From NCBI RefSeq assembly GCF_002288925.2, contig NW_022098057.1:64905641-64969640 (forward strand): 64,000 nt of DNA, in the 5' to 3' direction. A program made the translations under genes and the position numbers. The notes below the pieces were generated by a model. It saw nothing but the letters and a program-made list of their open reading frames with translations, had not been told where the DNA came from and did no database searches. The DNA comes from Delphinapterus leucas. Taxonomy: Eukaryota; Chordata; Mammalia; Artiodactyla; Monodontidae. Below are positions 1 through 11,489 of this stretch, piece after piece (position 1 is the first letter of the stretch; each line of letters begins with the position of its first letter).

Positions 1-1030
1 CTGCAACACTGACCTCACAAGCCTCAAGTGAGTCTAATTGCTGGGTCTACAGCGAGATGCTGTGCTCACCTCCTCTGAACTTCCATGAGAAATCAACCCA
101 GCTAATGTGACTAGGTGGGGACTACTGATAGTGGGGAGGAAGGAGTCACCATCTTCCAGTCCCATATGCTAATATGTCAGAAGGACCCCCCATTGGTAAA
201 TGGTACTGTACAACTGCCTGCCCATGAGCCCCCTGGGCTATGCTGTGTGGAGTAGAATAGGCTGGCTTCTGGACACACAAGTCCACCTAATGGGACTAAC
301 TTTTTTGTTTGGAAAGACCTAATGGGATCACCCCTAATGTCACTCAACATAACATGGGGTGGCAGACCTGTACTGTGACTGCTGAGTCATGACTAGGCCA
401 GGGCCTGCCCCTCCTTGGGGGTGGCTCTGGGTTTGTGAAAATCAGGGATGGCCTGTCTGTATTGTATTTGTGGTATACGGTTGCAGTGTCCCTCTACATA
501 CCTGACCCCAGGGATATTGTGGAAGAGGAGCCGGCCAAGATTGTAAGGGTCGTGCAGGGTATGTAAGGGTGGAGTATATGGCCAGGCCACTCAAGATGGC
601 TGTTCTCTTGCTCTCTATACATCCCCTGCCTGACCAGTGCCTGTTTCACGTATATCTAACCCACATGACTGACCTTCCAGGTGAAATAAACTCTAGTTTA
701 ACATACTTCCAGACCCCAGCTAGTGATGGTTCTTATCAAAGGGGCGGTGAGGCATGTGCTCCTCTGCTGGTAATGAGCCCATCTGACATCAGTTCTCCTA
801 TAACTGGGAATCTCCCCTTCCCCTGGGAGTGAAGACTGCTGCCGTGTCCTGCACCGCACACAGTGGGGTGTCGCTCCAGGACCTTGTTTCAGATGGGTAA
901 GCTCCCCCATCCATTAAACTATTGATGACTCTGTTGCTGACTCCCGGCTCTTCCTTCTTTCTTGAAGCTGGGCAAGCACAGGGCTTATAGGCCTGTGGGG
1001 TGCAGCCCAACACTGGCTTTAAAGTTGGAG
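1..1030. other. Unassigned, GC-richer block
   Basis: This kilobase is richer in G and C than most of the window and holds no exon I can recognise. An AATAAA-type signal lies near 687 and there are several CT-rich stretches, so an old LTR-retroelement piece is possible, but I could not match it to a family. The short open frames on both strands overlap one another and look like chance. Confidence 0.4.
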
Positions 1031-1330
1031 GAAGGGGGACATGAGCCAAGGGTGGCTTCTAAACCTGGAAATGGCCCTCAGCTGACATCTAGCAAAAAAA
1101 CAGGGATCTCAGTCCTACAATTGCAAGGAACTGCCTCTTCCAATAACCCAAATGGTCAAGTAAGCAGATTCTCCACTAGAGCCTCCTGAAAGGAACATGG
1201 CCTTGTTGACACCTTGATTTTAGTCCAGTTTCATACTTCTGACTTATATAACTGTAAGGTAATAAGTTGGTGTTAAGTCACTAAATTTGAGGTAATTTGT
1301 TACAGCAGCAATAGAAAATTAATACATGAT
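1031..1330 (+). mobile_element. Old LTR, MLT1/MaLR-like 3' part
   Basis: The text runs through phrases typical of mammalian MaLR-type LTRs: a 'cagggatctcagtcctacaa' block near 1100, 'gacaccttgattttag' near 1208, and an end like 'taatttgttacagcagcaat' near 1293-1312. The 5' end of the LTR is not clear and may reach into the preceding block. Non-coding; the subfamily is from memory. Confidence 0.6.
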
Positions 1331-2169
1331 CTTAATCAGGGGTCATATAGATACTATGTGAGCAACTTTGAAATCTTATGTGAGACGAATTGCTGCCGTT
1401 ATATACTAAACATGTAGGTATATTAAATATGAACCGTGTATAAATCTCAGGAAAGGAAACCAGCTTCATAGAAATACCAAAATACTGATTTTGAATGTGC
1501 TTGTGTATCTCACATAGGATTTAGCATGAAGTAATTAAAATGACTGAAAATCATTTAATGGTGTAAACACCATGAACTGCTGTGGTGCTACACAATGGAA
1601 AATATGATTTAGTTTAATTTCTGAGCCAGTGCTTTCAACGGAAATATTATGCAAACTAGAATAATAGGTGAATCCAATATAATTGAAAACTTTCTAGTAG
1701 CCACGTAAGTAAAAGAAACAGGTGAAATTAATTTGAATAATGTATTTTTAGTTCAGGATATGCCAAATATCATTTCAACATATAATCAACATGAACATTA
1801 TCAATGAGATAGTTTACATTCCTTTTTAGTACTAAATCCTTGAAATCTGGTATGTATTTTATATTTATAGTACATCTGGATTAGCCACACTCTAAGTGTT
1901 CATTAGCCACATGTGGTTGTGATATTGGACAGAACAGCTCTATACAGAAAAGTCTTCTCCACTACAGAGTTTCTGATACTTAACCACTTCCATGTTTCTG
2001 CAGCTTTAATAATGCTACTACTGTTAGGAAAGGTAACAAAAGAAAAAAGACACAGAACACTTAGGGACACTAAGAGCTACCGCACCATGCTGTCATTTCT
2101 GTGTTAACCAGTAAAGTAGGCAACTGGTATTTTATAGTAGCATATTGGAGAAAAACAAAACTTTCCATA
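1331..2169. other. Unique AT-rich sequence, nothing recognised
   Basis: No repeat, exon or RNA gene that I can recognise. The 64-codon open frame at 1913-2107 has no resemblance to a known protein and is of a length expected by chance. Confidence 0.5.
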
Positions 2170-2745
2170 TGTGGTAGATTATATTTTCCCAAAATGAACA
2201 CCATAGTATCTCCCATTTTGCATATTCTTTGGTATGACTTTGTCTTTCCTCCATCATTAGTTGGAGTTTAATACCCTTCTTCTTGAAACTGGGCTTACCT
2301 TAATGACATGACCAATTAAATGTGACATAAGTAATGTTCTGGAACTTCTGAGGCTATGTCACAAAAAGCCTCGCCTTTCAGAGTCCAACTAAGCCTCTTG
2401 GAATGCTCAATCTTGGAAACTCCCTCTCAGAATGCAGTTGCTATACCATAGGAAGCCCAGCCCACCTGGAGAGGTCACAACCAGGTAGGCGATCTGGTCG
2501 ATAGCCTCAGCTGAGTTCCCAGATCAACAGCCAGTCCTGTGACTGTGCCATCTTGGATGTCTAGCCCATTCAGACCTTCCTATGGCTGCAGCTGAACCTT
2601 GACTGCAGCTGCATTGAGACCTGATGTGTGAAATCCTGGCCAAGCCCAGTCAAACCTCAGAACCATGAGAGGGAATAAAAAGTTGTTGCTTTTAGCCGCT
2701 AGGTTTGGGAATGTCTTCTTGCACAGAAATAGATGATACTCTGAA
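2170..2745 (+). mobile_element. Old solitary LTR (MaLR/ERVL-like)
   Basis: It begins 'tgtggtagattatattttcc' and contains the block 'ggaacttctgaggctatgtc' near 2341. An AATAAA signal lies at 2674-2679 and a 'cttttagccgctaggtttgg' tail near 2689. This layout is that of an ancient mammalian LTR read on the + strand. No internal coding region flanks it, so it is probably a solo LTR. Exact family not assigned. Confidence 0.55.
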
Positions 2746-3809
2746 TAGTACAGAATTTGATTGGCAAAGACTTTATTTTGAGAAAAGCATAAAGAATCAA
2801 AACTGCTCTAACACCGAATGTGAGGAACTGCCTAGAAGGTACAGAGGATGAGTCAGACTGTCCCCTTAGCCGTAGTGGTCAAGGGTTCTTAGCAACAGCT
2901 TTGTAAGGAGGAAGATAAAAACTGATATAGTACAAAGTATAGATTTAGTTAATCTCCACAAATCTTTAATATTAAGTCCTGTGTTAAAAATAAAACCACT
3001 AAAGATATCCTCATAACAGATCTGAAGTGGGTAAAACTTACCTGTTAGAAGTCAAGATTATAGTGCCCAATGTGAAAACAAAACAAAAACCTAGGAAAGT
3101 GACCTTTTGCAGAATTTCATTTTAACAAGGCTTATTTGTGACTGGGTGCATTTTAGCTATAATGATGTATATAATTGCATTTAAGAAGTGACTTTGAAAC
3201 TTTTCCAGGTTATCCACAATTGATTTTCCCAAAATGTGCATGATGATCACCTGCTCTCTTCAGTGACATTGAATCAGAATCACTGAATACTGAGTGATTA
3301 TATAATTTATGCTAGAGAACAGTCAGAGGCAAATGTTTATTCAGCCTCTTGTGGTTACTAAGTCTTCCTTCATTCTTGGCAATTTTAAGTGTAGTAGCAG
3401 GGGCTCAGAGAAAGAAATATGCAAACCTCCACAAAGTTGGCAGTACTGTAAGTATGGCAGTTGGCTTACAACTGGGGAGAGAAAAATAATTCTTTGGTTT
3501 GGTGCATCGCAGAGATATGATAATCACTATTTATGATAATCATGTTGTCTTTTGTAAAAACAGAAGCTCTTTCTAATTTTATAACTCCTTTAGAAGAATT
3601 GGCTGCTCATTTTATCTTGTTTCTGACCTTTATATTAAAACCTAGAAGCTTGTATGGTAGAACTAACTGAATCTACTTGATGGTTACTTTTATATTGAGC
3701 TGTTTAGACAGTATGGGGAAACCCACCCATCTTCTATCAATTTGGGGTTATTACAGTGTTCCTCCTTTGGGAGGAATGCCTCCCAAAGACTTGAAATGAA
3801 GATTTAAAA
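2746..3809. other. Unique AT-rich sequence, nothing recognised
   Basis: No repeat or exon recognised. The stretch ends in an A-run (about 3807-3817) at the 3' boundary of the neighbouring minus-strand L1. Confidence 0.45.
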
Positions 3810-5610
3810 AAAAAAACTTTTATTTGGCAATAATTATAAATTGAAAGGAAATTGCAAAGATAGTCCAGAGAGTTTCTGTATACCCTCTGCCCAGTTTCCC
3901 ACACTGGTAGTATCTTATGTAACTGTAGTGTATCAACCCCTCACCACAACCCCCGGCATCCCACTATCCCTAACCCCTGCAGATACTAATGTGTTCTCCA
4001 TTTCTGTCATTTTATCTTTTCTAAAATATTTTATAAATGGAATCATACAGTATGTGATCTTTTGAGACTAGCTTTTTTCACTCACCATGATGCCCTAGAA
4101 ATCCATCCAAGTTGCATGTATTGATAGTTTATTCTTATACCCCTGGTATGAATATACCACAGTTTATTTTGCTATTCAGCTATTGTAGGACATTTTCGTT
4201 AACCAGTTTTGGGCTTTTACAAACAAAGCTTCTATGAGAAGTTGTGTACAGGATTTTGTGTGGACATAAGTTTTCACTTTTCTGAGATAAGCGCCTAGTG
4301 TGATTACTGGGTCATAATGGTAAGTTAATGTTTAGTTTTTAAGAAACTCCCAAACTATTTTCCAGAGTGGCTGTATTATTTTACATTTTCATGTGCGAAG
4401 GGTGTAGTTATTCTGCATCCTGACCAGCTTTTGGTATATTTAATATTTTTATGTTAGTTGTTCTAACAGATGTGTACTCATTGAACATCATGGTTTTAAT
4501 TTGTGTTTCCCTAGTGGCTAGAGATATCAAACATCTTTTCATATGCTTATTTGCTACCTGCGTATACTATTCAGTGAAATGGTTCATCATGGTTTTTTTG
4601 GCCTATTTTTAAGTTGGATTGTTTGTATTCTGTTATTTTTGAGAGTTCTTTATGTATCCTAGATATGAGAAATTTTTCAGATACGGGGTTTGCAAATGTT
4701 TTCTTGCCGTCTGTAGCTGATAAAGGCAATTTTATCAGTTTTTTTCTTTTATGTATTGTAGTTCTGGTGTCTAAGAACTGTTCACCCAATTCTAGGTCCC
4801 AAAGATTTTCTTTAAAAGTTTTATAATTTTATGTTTTAAATTTACATTTTACATTTATGATCCAGTTTGAGTTACTTTTTTTTATGAGGTATGAGATTTT
4901 TCTCAAGGTTAGTTTTTTGCCTGTTGATATCCAAATACTCTAGCACTGTTTGTTGAGATGGATTACCTTCTTCCATACAGTTACTTCTGCATCTTTGTCA
5001 ATGCTACTGAACTATTTGTCTATCCATTGGTTAATACTACAGAGTATTGATTACTATAGTTTTATAGTTAGTCTTGAAATTGATTACAGTTATTCCTCCT
5101 ACTTTATTCTCCTGTTTCAAAGTTGCTTTAGTTTTTCTAGCTCCTTAGTTTTTTCATGTAAATTTTAGCATAATCTTATCTGTATCTCCAAAAACTCTCT
5201 CTGTGGTTTTGATAAGAATTATGTTAAACCATGTATCAGTTTTGGAGAATTTGCATCTTTACTATATTGGGCCTTCCAATCCAGGAACACATGGTATGTC
5301 TCTGTTAGACCTTCTCTGATTTCTTTCGTCAGCATTTTGTACAAGTCCTGAACATGTTTTGTTAGATTTATACTTACTTGTTTCATTTTTTTTCAGGTAC
5401 TGTAAGTGATATTGTAATTTCAATTTCCACATATTCACCACTAGTATGTAAAGATACAATAGGTTTGTTTGTGTTTATCTTACATCCTGTAACCTTGCTC
5501 AACTCACTTATTAGTTCAAGGTTTTGTGGGGTTTTTTGTTCTTGTTTTTAGATTCCTTATTTTCGATATAGATGTTCTTGTCATGTACACGTGGATATAG
5601 CTTTGTTCCA
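3810..5610 (-). mobile_element. Older L1, 3' half (ORF2 C-terminus and 3' end)
   Basis: Read on the minus strand this is the second half of an ancient LINE-1: part of the ORF2 RT domain and its C-terminal region, then a short 3' UTR. The 3' text near 3850-3900 ('agtttctgtataccctctgc') is of the old L1M type. ORF2-like pieces include 'DIPCVPGLEGPI' (5262-5300), matching the family's 'DIPCSWIGRINI', and 'ATWMDF' near 4105. Many stops and shifts are present. At about 5610 the old L1 text stops and the 3' terminus of a younger L1 begins; the old text resumes at about 10302. The catalytic FADD box should lie near 5570-5590 but is degraded ('VHDKN'). Subfamily not assigned. Confidence 0.8.
4020..5610 (-). 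pseudogene. ORF2 C-terminal remnant of the older L1
   Basis: This is the decayed coding part of the older L1, from the RT catalytic region to the end of ORF2. In intact elements ORF2 is about 1,275 residues and supplies endonuclease and reverse transcriptase for target-primed insertion. Here frameshifts and stops break the frame throughout; the longest open pieces are 65 to 72 codons (5262-5459 and 4571-4789). The upstream coding portion lies beyond the inserted younger L1, at 10302-10770. Nothing suggests it is still translated. Confidence 0.75.
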
Positions 5611-5627
5611 TTTTTATTGAAGTATAG

Positions 5628-7599
5628 GCTAGGACTTTTGATACTATGTTAAATAGAAGTGGTGAGAGTGGGCATTCCTGTCTTGTTGCTGAATTTAGAG
5701 GAAATGCTTTCAACTTTTCACTGTTGAGTATGTTCTTACTTGTGGGTTTGTCATAAATGGCCTTTATTATGTTGAGATATGTTCTTTCTATATCCACTTT
5801 GATCAGATGCTTTTTCTGAATTATTGATATGATCTTGTGATTTTTATCCTTCTTTTTGTTCATGTGGTGCATCACATTGATTGACTTGTGAATATTGAAC
5901 CATCCTGTGTCCCTGGAATAAATCCAATTTGATCATGGTGTATGATCCTTTTTTATATATTGTTGGATTTGGTTTGCTAATATTTTGTTGAGGGATTTTG
6001 CATCTATATTCATCAGAGATATTGACCCGTAATTTTTCCGTTTTTAAAGTATCTTTGTCTGGTTTTGGTGTCAGGGTAATGGTGGCCTTGTAGAATGAAT
6101 TTGGAAGTGTTATGCCCTCTTCAGTTTTTTGAAATAGCTTGAGAAGGATAGTTGTTAGTTCTTCTTTATATGTTTGGTAGAATTCCTCTGTGAAGCCATC
6201 CAGTCCTGGACTTTTGTTTGTGGGTAGTTTTTTAAAATTATAAATTCAGTTTTACTGTTAGTGATCAGCCTGTTCAAATTGTCTTTTTTTTCTTGATTCA
6301 GTCTTGGCAGGTTGTATGTTTCTGAACATTTGTACATTTATTTTAGGTTGTCCAATTTGTTGGACATATAACTATAGTATTTTCTATAAATTTTAGTTTC
6401 TCTGTGGTACCAGTTGTTGTTTTTCCTCTTTTCTTTCTTATTTTGCTTATTTGGATCCTCTCTCTTTTCTCTTTGATGAGCCTAGCTAAGGGTTTATCAA
6501 TTTTGTTCATCTTTTCAAAAAACCAGCTCTTGGTTTCATTGATATTTTGTATTTTTTTCTTTTTTGGTCTCTGTTTTATTTATTTCTTCTCTGATCTTTA
6601 TTATTTCCTTCTGTCTGTTGACTTTGGGCTTTGTTTGTTCTCCTTTTTCTCATTCCTTTAGATGGTAGGTAAGGTTGTTTATTTGATTTTTTTCTTGTTT
6701 TTTTGGGTAGGCCTGTATTGCTATAAACTTCCCTCTGAAATGCTTTTGCTGCATCCCATGGATTTTGAAAAGTTGTGTTTCCATTTTCGTTTGTCTCAGG
6801 GTATTTTCTAATTTCTTCTTTGATTTTTTCATTGACCTATTGGTCTTTTAGTAGCATGTTGTTTAGTCTCCATGTGTTTGTGCTTTTCCCATTTTATTTC
6901 TGTAATTGATTTCTAATTTTATACAGTGTGGTCAGAAAAAAATGATTGATATGCTTTCTATCTTCTTAAATTTGTTGAGACTTATTTTGTGGCCTAGGAC
7001 ACGATCTATCCTGAAGATAGATCTTGAACTTGAAAAGAATGTGTATTCTGCTGTTTTTGGATGGAATGTCCCATAGATGTTTATTAAGTCCAACTGGTCT
7101 AATGTGTCATTTAAGACCACTGTTGCCTTTGATTTTCTGTCTGCATGATCTAGCCATTGATGTCGGTGGAATGTTAAAGTTCCCTACTGTTATTGTATGA
7201 TTGCCAATTTCTCCCTTTATGTCTGTTAATATTTACTTTATATATTTAGGTGCTCCTGTATTGGGTGCATGTATGTTAACAAGTGTAATGTCCTCTCATT
7301 GATCCCTTTATCATTATATAACTCCCTCTTTATCTCTTGTTATAGCCTTTGTTTTAAAGTCTTTTGTTTGTATGAGTATTGCTACCCTTGCTTTCTTGTT
7401 GTTTCTGTTTGTGTGAAATATCTTTCTCCATCCCCTTACTTTCAGTCTATGTGTATCTTTAGCTCTGAAGTGAGTCTCTCATAGGCAGTATATAGAAGGG
7501 TCTTGTTTTTTATACAATAGCCACCTTATGTCTTTTGATTGGAGTATTTAGTCCATTGATATTTAAATTAATTATTGGTAGGCGTGTACTTATTGCCAT
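5628..7599 (-). pseudogene. L1 ORF2 remnant, endonuclease plus partial RT, 3' half deleted
   Basis: The ATG at 7599-7597 opens a frame resembling the L1 endonuclease: 'LNINGLNTPIKRHK' near 7570, 'IHAPNTGAPKYIK' near 7270, and 'GTFHPKTAEYTFFSS' followed by 'RIDRVLGHK' near 7070-7000. Next come the linker 'LPRLNQEKKDNLNRLIT' near 6300 and the RT block '[13 protein letters not shown]' and '[10 protein letters not shown]' near 5720-5780. The normally invariant 'GTRQGCPLSP' reads '[10 protein letters not shown]'. Frameshifts and stops separate these pieces. At 5628 the frame jumps to the L1 3' terminus, so the FADD catalytic box and all later parts are missing. The open frame 5875-5516 is a chimera that crosses the junction into the older L1. 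Confidence 0.78.
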
Positions 7600-8024
7600 T
7601 TTATTGTTTTCCAGTTGTTTTTGTAGTTCTTCTCTGTTCATTTTTCCTTTTTTTTCTGTTTCCATGTGGTTTGTTGATTTTCTTTAGTAGTATGCTTGTG
7701 TTCCTTTTTAGTTTCTGTGTACCTATTGCAGGGTTTGATTTGTGGTTACTGTGGGGTTCATATATATGTTGATGGATAACTATATCTACTTGTTTTAAAC
7801 TTGTAGTCATTTAAGTTCAAACGTATTCTAAACAATGTACATTTTTTACTCTCTTCCCCCACATTTTGTGTTTTTGATGTCACATTTTACATCTTCATGC
7901 TTATCCATTAACTGTTTATTGTAGTTATGGTTGCTTTTATTGTAGTTATGTTTGCTTTTACAATTTTTTGTCTTTTAGTCTTTGTTCTGTGGTTGATTCT
8001 GTCCTTAGTATATAATTGCCTTTC

Positions 8025-8948
8025 CTAGTGGGATTTTCCCTTTCCTATAGATTCTACTTTGAGAATACTCTTTAACATTTCTTTTATGGTAGATTTAGTA
8101 TTGATGAACTCTTTCAGTTTTTCTTGTCTGAGAAGTTCTTTGTGACTCTTAGTCTAAATGATAGTCCTGCTGGGTAGAGTATCCTACATTGCAGGTTTTT
8201 CCCTTTCAGTATTTTGAGTATATCATGCCACTCCCTTCTGGCCTGCAAAGTTTCTGCAGAGAAATCAGCTAATAGCCTTATGGGGGTTCCGTTATATATG
8301 ATCATTTGTTTTTCCCTTGCTGCTTTTAGAATTCTGTCTTTAACTTTTGCCATTTTAATTATGATATGTATTGGTGTGAATCTGTTTGGATTCATCTTGT
8401 TTGGGACCCTCTGTGCTTCATTTACCTTGATATCTGTATCCTTCTTTGGGTTTGAAGAGTTTTCAGTGATAATTTCAAGTATGTTTTTCATCCCCTTCTC
8501 TGTCTCTTCTCCTTCTGGGACCCTGTAATGTGGATGTTGGTATGCTTAGTGTTATCTCAGAGATTTCTTAAGTTGTTTTCTTTTTTTTTTTAATTTGTTT
8601 TTCTTCTTACTACTCTGATTGGTGATTACCATTATTCTCTCTTCCAGATCACTTATGCATTCTGATGTGTCACTTAGTCTGCTATTCATTCCTTCTAGGG
8701 TTTTTTATTTCAGCTTTTGAATTATTCATTCATTAGCCTTTTTTGTATTTTCTAGTTCCTTGTTAAAGTCTTCTCTGTGTATATCAATTCTCTCCCCTAA
8801 GTCAGTTAACGTTTTTATTACTAATGCTTTGAACTCTTTATCTGATAAATTGTTTATTTTTGTTTCATTAGTTATTTTTTCAGAGGTTTTCTCTTTACTC
8901 TTCCAATTGAGAGTGGTTCCTCTACCTTTTTATTTTGCTTAACTTCAT
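8025..8948 (-). pseudogene. L1 ORF1 remnant (RNA-binding chaperone)
   Basis: ORF1p is the trimeric RNA-binding protein that coats L1 RNA. The start is taken as the ATG at 8948-8946 and the stop as TAG at 8027-8025, about 308 codons, near the usual family length. The N-terminal part (about 8900-8550) is decayed coiled coil, with pieces such as 'SECISDLEERIM'. The RRM and C-terminal domains survive best: an open stretch of 125 codons at 8491-8114 contains 'NEAQRVPNKMNP', 'RILKAAREKQ' and 'ADFSAETLQARREW', all strongly conserved in mammalian ORF1p. In-frame stops in the coiled coil (one about eight codons after the ATG) and a frameshift after 'FSDKKN' show it is dead. ORF2 follows after about 425 bases. 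Confidence 0.8.
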
Positions 8949-10298
8949 CTCTATGAATTTAGGTGAAACAGTTACCTTTCACAGTCTTGAAGGTGTTATC
9001 CTGTGTGGGAGCTTCCCTTACAGATTGTGTACACCCAGTGCCTTTGGTGAGAGAGCTGGATTTCACATGGATGCAAGTTATATCTTTCTTCAGGGTATGC
9101 TGGTAGCTCTCACCTTGGTAGGGGGAGGAGCCTGGAGATGGAGGAGCTAGAGCTGGTGCCAGGTGTGCAGTGGAACTACCCTTCTGCTCAGTGGCTGTAA
9201 CTGCTCTCTTGGCAGGTGGGGCCTGATCCCAAGTTGTTGGAGAAGAAGCCCTGAGTGTTGGGCCTCTCCTGTCTCTGTTCCCTTTAAGTGTGTGTTTTTC
9301 CCTCTTCCTGTACTGGGAACCTTGCCCCAGCCAGGGTGGGTGGGGGTGGTCCTCAAACAAGTGGACCTAGGTGGGCTCTTGGCTTGTGTTGGATATGGAC
9401 AGAGGTCCAGTGTGCTGCCTGTGAAGGTGCCCATGGCTCCTCTGAGACTCAGCCTCCAGTGCGAGTCCCCTTTTTTCCTCACAGCTGATCACTGCCCCCA
9501 GCCTCTGCTGCCCCTGCCCTTTTGTGGAATAGCTATGCAGGGCAGGCGGGGCCTGTGTGGCCTCTCAGCGTGCATCAGGACGTGAACTGTGGTGGAGCAG
9601 CTTCTGTCAGAAATCTGGACTTCTTCTTAGGTACTTTTTGAGTAAATACCAACAATGGTCACTGCTGGCCCACCCAGGCTCCACCCTGGGACCAGGTTGC
9701 CTCCCCATCCCATGGTCGAGTCATTTCCGCAGTCTTGGAGGCCCCAGATCCATTGTAGTGCTGTGACATGAAGTGAGCAGGGCTGGAGTGTTTGCTTGGC
9801 TTGGGCTGGGCTGCATGGTGAGGCAGGGTCATGGGAAACCTGGCAGCTGCTGGAGCAGACTTCTCTCTGCCCTGCCTCTGGGGCAAGCTTGCACATGCAT
9901 GTGCCTCAGGAGTGGAGTCCAGGTTTCCCACAGCCTTTCTATTAGTCCCAGTGGTCCTTCCACCAGTGAAGAGGCCTTATCTCCCCTTCATGGGACCCTA
10001 GGACTCGGGTAGCCAATCTGTGGCTCCATCTGCTCACTCCCCCAGGTGGTGTCTGCCAGTGTAATATCCCTTTTCCTCTGAGTCCCTTTCCCCAGACACA
10101 GGTCCCAACCTGGTCGCTTTTCTTGCCTTCCTCCCTGATAATGTGTGTATCTTTCTCACAGTGTTGGTTGTACAGGAGTCCTTTTGCCAGATTCCAGTTT
10201 TCATTGAGAATTGTTCCACATTTAGATGTATTTTTGCTGTGGTTGTGGGAGGAGGTGAGCTCCACATCCTCTTACTTTGCCATCTTGATCCAAAGCCC
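8949..10298 (-). promoter_or_regulatory. L1 5' UTR (former internal promoter)
   Basis: This 1.35-kb block is clearly richer in G and C than its surroundings. It lies between the L1 5' terminus and the ORF1 start, where L1s carry an internal RNA polymerase II promoter. It contains several G/C-rich tracts but few CpGs on inspection, consistent with decay by methylation. The overlapping open frames of 70 to 140 codons on both strands follow from base composition and match no protein I know. Confidence 0.65.
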
Positions 10299-10301
10299 TC
10301 T

Positions 10302-10770
10302 ATTCTTCCTTTTAAAGCTGTTTGCCTTTTATTTCTTTTTTACGCCTCACTGCACTGGCTAGAACTTCTAGCCTTATGTTGAATAAGAGTGGTGAGAGCT
10401 GATATTCTTGCCTTCTTGAGGATCTTAGGATGAAAGCATTCAGTCTTTTAAGTATGATGATAGCTTTACATTTTTTAGATTAAAAGAAGATATAGAAGTT
10501 GCCCTCTATGCCTACTTTTCTGAGTTTTTATCATGAATAGGTAGGTGTTGAATTTTGTCAAGAATATGCCTTTTCTGCATCAATTGACATGATCATGTGA
10601 TTTTTCTTCTGTAGCCTAGTAATATGGTGGATTACATTACTGATTTTCAAATATCAAACTAGCCTTGCATTTCTGGAATAAACCTTTCCTGGTCATGGTG
10701 TATAATTTTTCTATGTCACTGAATTGTGTTTATTAATGTTTTTGTTAGGAATACTTATGCCTATATTGAC
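10302..10770 (-). mobile_element. Older L1, RT-domain part, continuation of the 3.8-5.6 kb element
   Basis: Read on the minus strand this encodes a decayed L1 RT segment, including '[15 protein letters not shown]' followed by 'KEIKGKQL', which normally lies just upstream of the FADD box. The match stops at about 10302, and the older L1 at 5610 and below carries on from that same point of ORF2. The two were therefore one element, later split by the younger L1. The upstream end of this fragment, near 10770, is truncated. Confidence 0.7.
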
Positions 10771-11489
10771 AAAGCATATGAATTTTTGCTTCTGGGCATG
10801 CTGTCTCAATCTATATCTCATCACCTGAGGAATAATACTTATCCCATATCATTAACTCTTTGGTCCTCTCCCTTCCACTTTTTTTCTTCACCTTCTTTTT
10901 AGAATAACAGATTCATTGCATTTTCTTATGCATAGCCACTTAACCATTCTTCTTTTGTTGCACCTACTTTATCTGATGTTGCTTTTCTTCCTTTTACTCT
11001 AAAAGGTTTATTTTAGTATTTTTCCAAGCATAGAAAGTTTGCACTTTGATAGGAATTCTGGTATAAGTTAGTGAAAATATAATTTTCTACTATTTCACTA
11101 ACAGCACTAGTGATAATTAAAAACTGAATTAGGATTAATAATAGTATAGTGTACTATTTATGCTGATGATATGTGTATGTATGATAAATGACCTAGAGAT
11201 TCCAAAGTTTGCAAGTCCTACTTTAAAATAGGAAAATTTAGAAAAAAGCTGTTGATAAGGGAAATAGAAGCCAATCACAGGTAATCTATATCCCACTATA
11301 TATTATGGAATTATTTGGTTATGAAAACAATAAATGGAAAAATGCACATATGTATGCACATATAAATATAGATTAATGTGCATTTACATATGTACACGTA
11401 TATACATATAGATGCATATATCATACATAAATATATACATATATACCATAAGGGACAAATGAAATATCACCTGTCTCCTCATAATCATT
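10771..11489. other. Unique AT-rich sequence with an AT/GT-rich patch
   Basis: No exon or family repeat recognised. From about 11340 to 11450 there is impure simple sequence of alternating 'cata', 'tata' and 'tgca' steps. Confidence 0.45.

Larger units (their letters stand above)
5611..10298 (-). mobile_element. Younger L1 with intact 5' end, internally deleted, inserted in the older L1
   Basis: The 5' terminus lies near 10290-10298, where the minus strand reads 'caagatggcaaagtaagagg', the typical start of mammalian L1 5' UTRs. Reading leftward come a GC-rich 5' UTR (to 8949), ORF1 (8948-8025), an inter-ORF spacer (8024-7600) and ORF2 from an ATG at 7599-7597. ORF2 runs to 5628 inside the RT domain. 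The next 17 bases (5611-5627, plus strand 'tttttattgaagtatag') are the extreme 3' end of cetartiodactyl L1s with a short tail. About 2 kb of ORF2 and 3' UTR is therefore missing. Flanks at 5601-5610 and 10301-10313 share a diverged 'ttnttcc' target motif, and old L1 text continues on both sides. Inactive because of many stops. Confidence 0.75.

Noticed and set aside
1..1000. Complete endogenous retrovirus between the LTR-like blocks at the window start
   Set aside because: No gag, pol or env similarity in any frame and no matching LTR pair.
9163..9585. 140-codon + strand open frame, with other long frames nearby on both strands
   Set aside because: It lies within the GC-rich L1 5' UTR, antisense to the element, and matches no protein. 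Base composition explains the lack of stops.
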